DNA of 47,458 bases, taken from the NCBI GenBank assembly GCA_002358875.1, contig DEPS01000167.1, forward strand, positions 1 to 47,458, in the 5' to 3' direction. The notes beneath the pieces were generated by a model. It saw nothing but the letters and a program-made list of their open reading frames with translations, did no database searches and was not told where the DNA came from. The position numbers and the translations under genes were made by a program. Shown here one piece after another: positions 46,190 through 47,458 of the stretch. How positions within the stretch are numbered: position 1 is the first letter of the stretch; each line of letters starts with the position of its first letter. This DNA comes from Lachnospiraceae bacterium UBA3386. Its GTDB lineage: Bacteria; Bacillota; Clostridia; Lachnospirales; Lachnospiraceae.

Positions 46190-46849
46190 ATGAAAAGGAT
46201 CATAAAGATTATTGTCGTAGGGATCATCATTCTGGCACTTATAGGAAATGTTAAAAATCATAGAAACCGGGAAAACAAGGAGACAGAGAGCAGAACCCGA
46301 ACTGAATCTGCAGTTTCGAACGACCAGGGTTCGGAATCCGGACAGGAATCATCGAAAGGAAAGCAGTCTGACGCGGAAGAGACTCAGAGATCGGAAGAAG
46401 AGACGAAACAGGAGTCGGACTCATCGAAGGAAGAACAGTCCGACGCGGAAGAGGTCCGGACACCGGAAGAAGAGACGAACCAGGAGACGGAGAAGTCGGA
46501 AGATAAACAGGAAAATGAGCCGGCAGAAGAGACGGAAGACGACCAGGCGGAGTCTCAGGAGGATGAAAAGAAGGATTCCTCAGAGGATGGACTCTCGCCC
46601 GAATTCAAAGAGGCAATGGACAGCTACGAGGAATTTTTTGATGAATACATCGAGTTCATGAAGAAGTACGCAAATTCGGAGAATCCTGCAGGAATGATCA
46701 TGGAATACAACGAATACATGAAGAAATATACGGAAACGATGCAAAAGCTTGAACAGATCGATTCAGAAGAACTTACAACCGAGGAGTATTCGTATTATAT
46801 TGACACAATGGCGAGGATCCAGAAGAAACTGCTGGAAAGCACTCAGTAA
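46190..46849 (+). CDS. Membrane-anchored acidic protein with C-terminal DUF6591-like domain
   Basis: A 219-residue protein. An N-terminal anchor or signal (IIKIIVVGIIILALIG) is followed by about 110 residues of Glu/Ser/Asp/Lys-rich low-complexity linker with reiterated SDAEE and PEEETNQE words. Residues about 132-217 are helical (LSPEFKEAMDSYEEFFDEYI then EFMKKY, and TMARIQKKLLEST), which matches what I recall of DUF6591. It is probably exported or tethered outside the membrane. GGAGG precedes the ATG. Function is unknown; the paired helical motifs suggest protein interaction. Confidence 0.8.
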   Translation: MKRIIKIIVVGIIILALIGNVKNHRNRENKETESRTRTESAVSNDQGSESGQESSKGKQSDAEETQRSEEETKQESDSSKEEQSDAEEVRTPEEETNQETEKSEDKQENEPAEETEDDQAESQEDEKKDSSEDGLSPEFKEAMDSYEEFFDEYIEFMKKYANSENPAGMIMEYNEYMKKYTETMQKLEQIDSEELTTEEYSYYIDTMARIQKKLLESTQ

Positions 46850-47345
46850 TTCAATAAATCAGGGTGGCCGACAGGGTGGAACAGGGGACGGTTCCTCGGT
46901 TCATATTGGTAAATGCCGCCCTGATTCGTTTTTTACGCCATTGAGGCTCGAAATATTGAAACAAGGAACCGTCCCCTGGTCCATTTTTGAAACAGGGAAC
47001 CGTCCCCTGGTCCATCCACAAGAAATTCGAAAATGCGAAATTTGTCTTGTCCGTAGAACTCTAAAATGATAGAATAAAACTCATCACCAGAGCATAATAG
47101 CGCCTAATAGGCGCGTACTGCTTTGTCATACCGGCAGCGATAAATGTTCTATGCAAAAACCTGCCGGAGCCACAGTTTTCCCTGGGGCTCCGGCGGGACG
47201 AATTCGCGGTATCCATCTTTTTTATATCTTTTTGATGTGCCTCGCGATCCAGTATATGTCTTTACGCCATGGGACATAGAACACGCCGGAGCCCCTCTGT
47301 ACACATGACAGCACATGTTGCTTAATTCGTCCAAGGAGGAGCAAA
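46850..47345. other. Intergenic region with repeats and a GC hairpin
   Basis: Besides the GGAACCGTCCCC repeats, a strong inverted repeat CCTGCCGGAGCC (from 47160) / GGCTCCGGCGGG (to 47198) has a 14-nt loop and no T-run. A further GCCGGAGCCCC word occurs near 47286. It could be part of a structured leader for the gene at 47346. No protein gene is supported; a 100-codon minus-strand frame is treated as spurious. Confidence 0.5.
46879..47015. repeat. GGAACCGTCCCCTGG element: two direct copies and one inverted copy
   Basis: Two 29-bp copies (46956-46984 and 46987-47015; period 31, 28/29 identical) carry GGAACCGTCCCCTGGTCCAT. An inverted copy with GGGGACGGTTCCT lies at 46879-46903, so the unit could fold into a long hairpin with either direct copy. 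Similar GGAACCGTCCCC runs are common between genes in Clostridia, from memory. Confidence 0.8.
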
Positions 47346-47458
47346 ATGACAAACACAGCAGACAATCATATTGTTGGAAGCGGAACGAAGAAGGGCTGTG
47401 CAGACCTGGAAATCCGAAAGGAATCCGGATCTCCAAGCTCAGGTTTTGCATATAAAAA
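47346..47458 (+). CDS. Unknown protein, 5' end only
   Basis: An ATG preceded by AAGGAGGAGCAAA, one of the best ribosome sites in the window, opens a frame that runs off the end after 37 codons (beginning MTNTADNHIVGSGTKKGCAD). No domain is recognisable. The strong ribosome site and clear frame favour a real gene over the opposite-strand frame covering the same bases. Confidence 0.6.
   Translation, partial: MTNTADNHIVGSGTKKGCADLEIRKESGSPSSGFAYK

Noticed and set aside
47149..47451. 100-codon minus-strand frame at the right end
   Set aside because: No recognisable protein features, and the plus strand carries a strong ribosome site and start at 47346 across the same bases.

Overview
The window looks like chromosomal DNA from a gut-type Clostridia, most likely Lachnospiraceae. 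This is inferred from strong AGGAGG-type ribosome sites, moderate GC, lipoprotein-anchored solute-binding proteins, a CsoR-CopA copper operon, a carbon-starvation permease, and families I associate with that group (DUF4869 with a small P-loop ATPase, DUF3990, DUF6591). No tRNA, rRNA, CRISPR array, transposase or phage structural gene was seen.

Layout. 1-1.9 kb: a MarR regulator with a 4x13-residue repeat insert, followed by an ABC exporter half cut by the window edge. 2-4.3 kb: a HAD phosphatase and a MATE exporter. 4.6-8.8 kb: an Na/Pi cotransporter with a PhoU-like domain, divergent from a PhoB/PhoR-like two-component system. 8.8-9.6 kb: an XRE regulator and a decayed partner. 9.8-13.2 kb: csoR and copA, the latter carrying a fused C-terminal CopZ-like domain. 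13.2-14.2 kb: DUF4869 plus a P-loop ATPase on the minus strand. 14.4-15 kb: deoC. 15.3-21.9 kb: a GH32 fructosidase/ABC sugar uptake operon with a divergent LacI regulator. 22.1-24.8 kb: an unknown 175-residue protein and cstA. 25-30.6 kb: a complete dppABCDF-type peptide ABC operon. 31-37 kb: a beta-helix-like lipoprotein, a CdaR regulator, glycerate kinase and a GntP permease. 37.2-38.6 kb: a DUF3990/XRE toxin-antitoxin-like pair behind a twin-operator promoter. 38.7-42.5 kb: a beta-glucoside PTS and 6-phospho-beta-glucosidase operon with a LicT/BglG-type antiterminator leader. 42.7-47.4 kb: an iron-sulfur-type flavoprotein, an ABM monooxygenase-like protein, a secreted metallophosphoesterase, an XRE regulator, a DUF6591 lipoprotein-like protein and the start of an unknown gene.

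How the genes work together. The region is mostly carbon acquisition (fructo-oligosaccharides, peptides, pyruvate, glycerate, beta-glucosides, deoxyribose phosphate), each block next to its own regulator, plus copper and phosphate homeostasis and drug export.

The most unusual signals are these: a 50-bp palindromic element found twice (939-988 and 40224-40273, 44/50 identical), each time in the intercistronic gap of a minus-strand operon; short tandem repeats that begin at or straddle stop codons of several genes; a candidate internal start that would release a free CopZ from copA, with an antisense terminator embedded in the same segment; and the two toxin-antitoxin-like or orphan two-gene systems.
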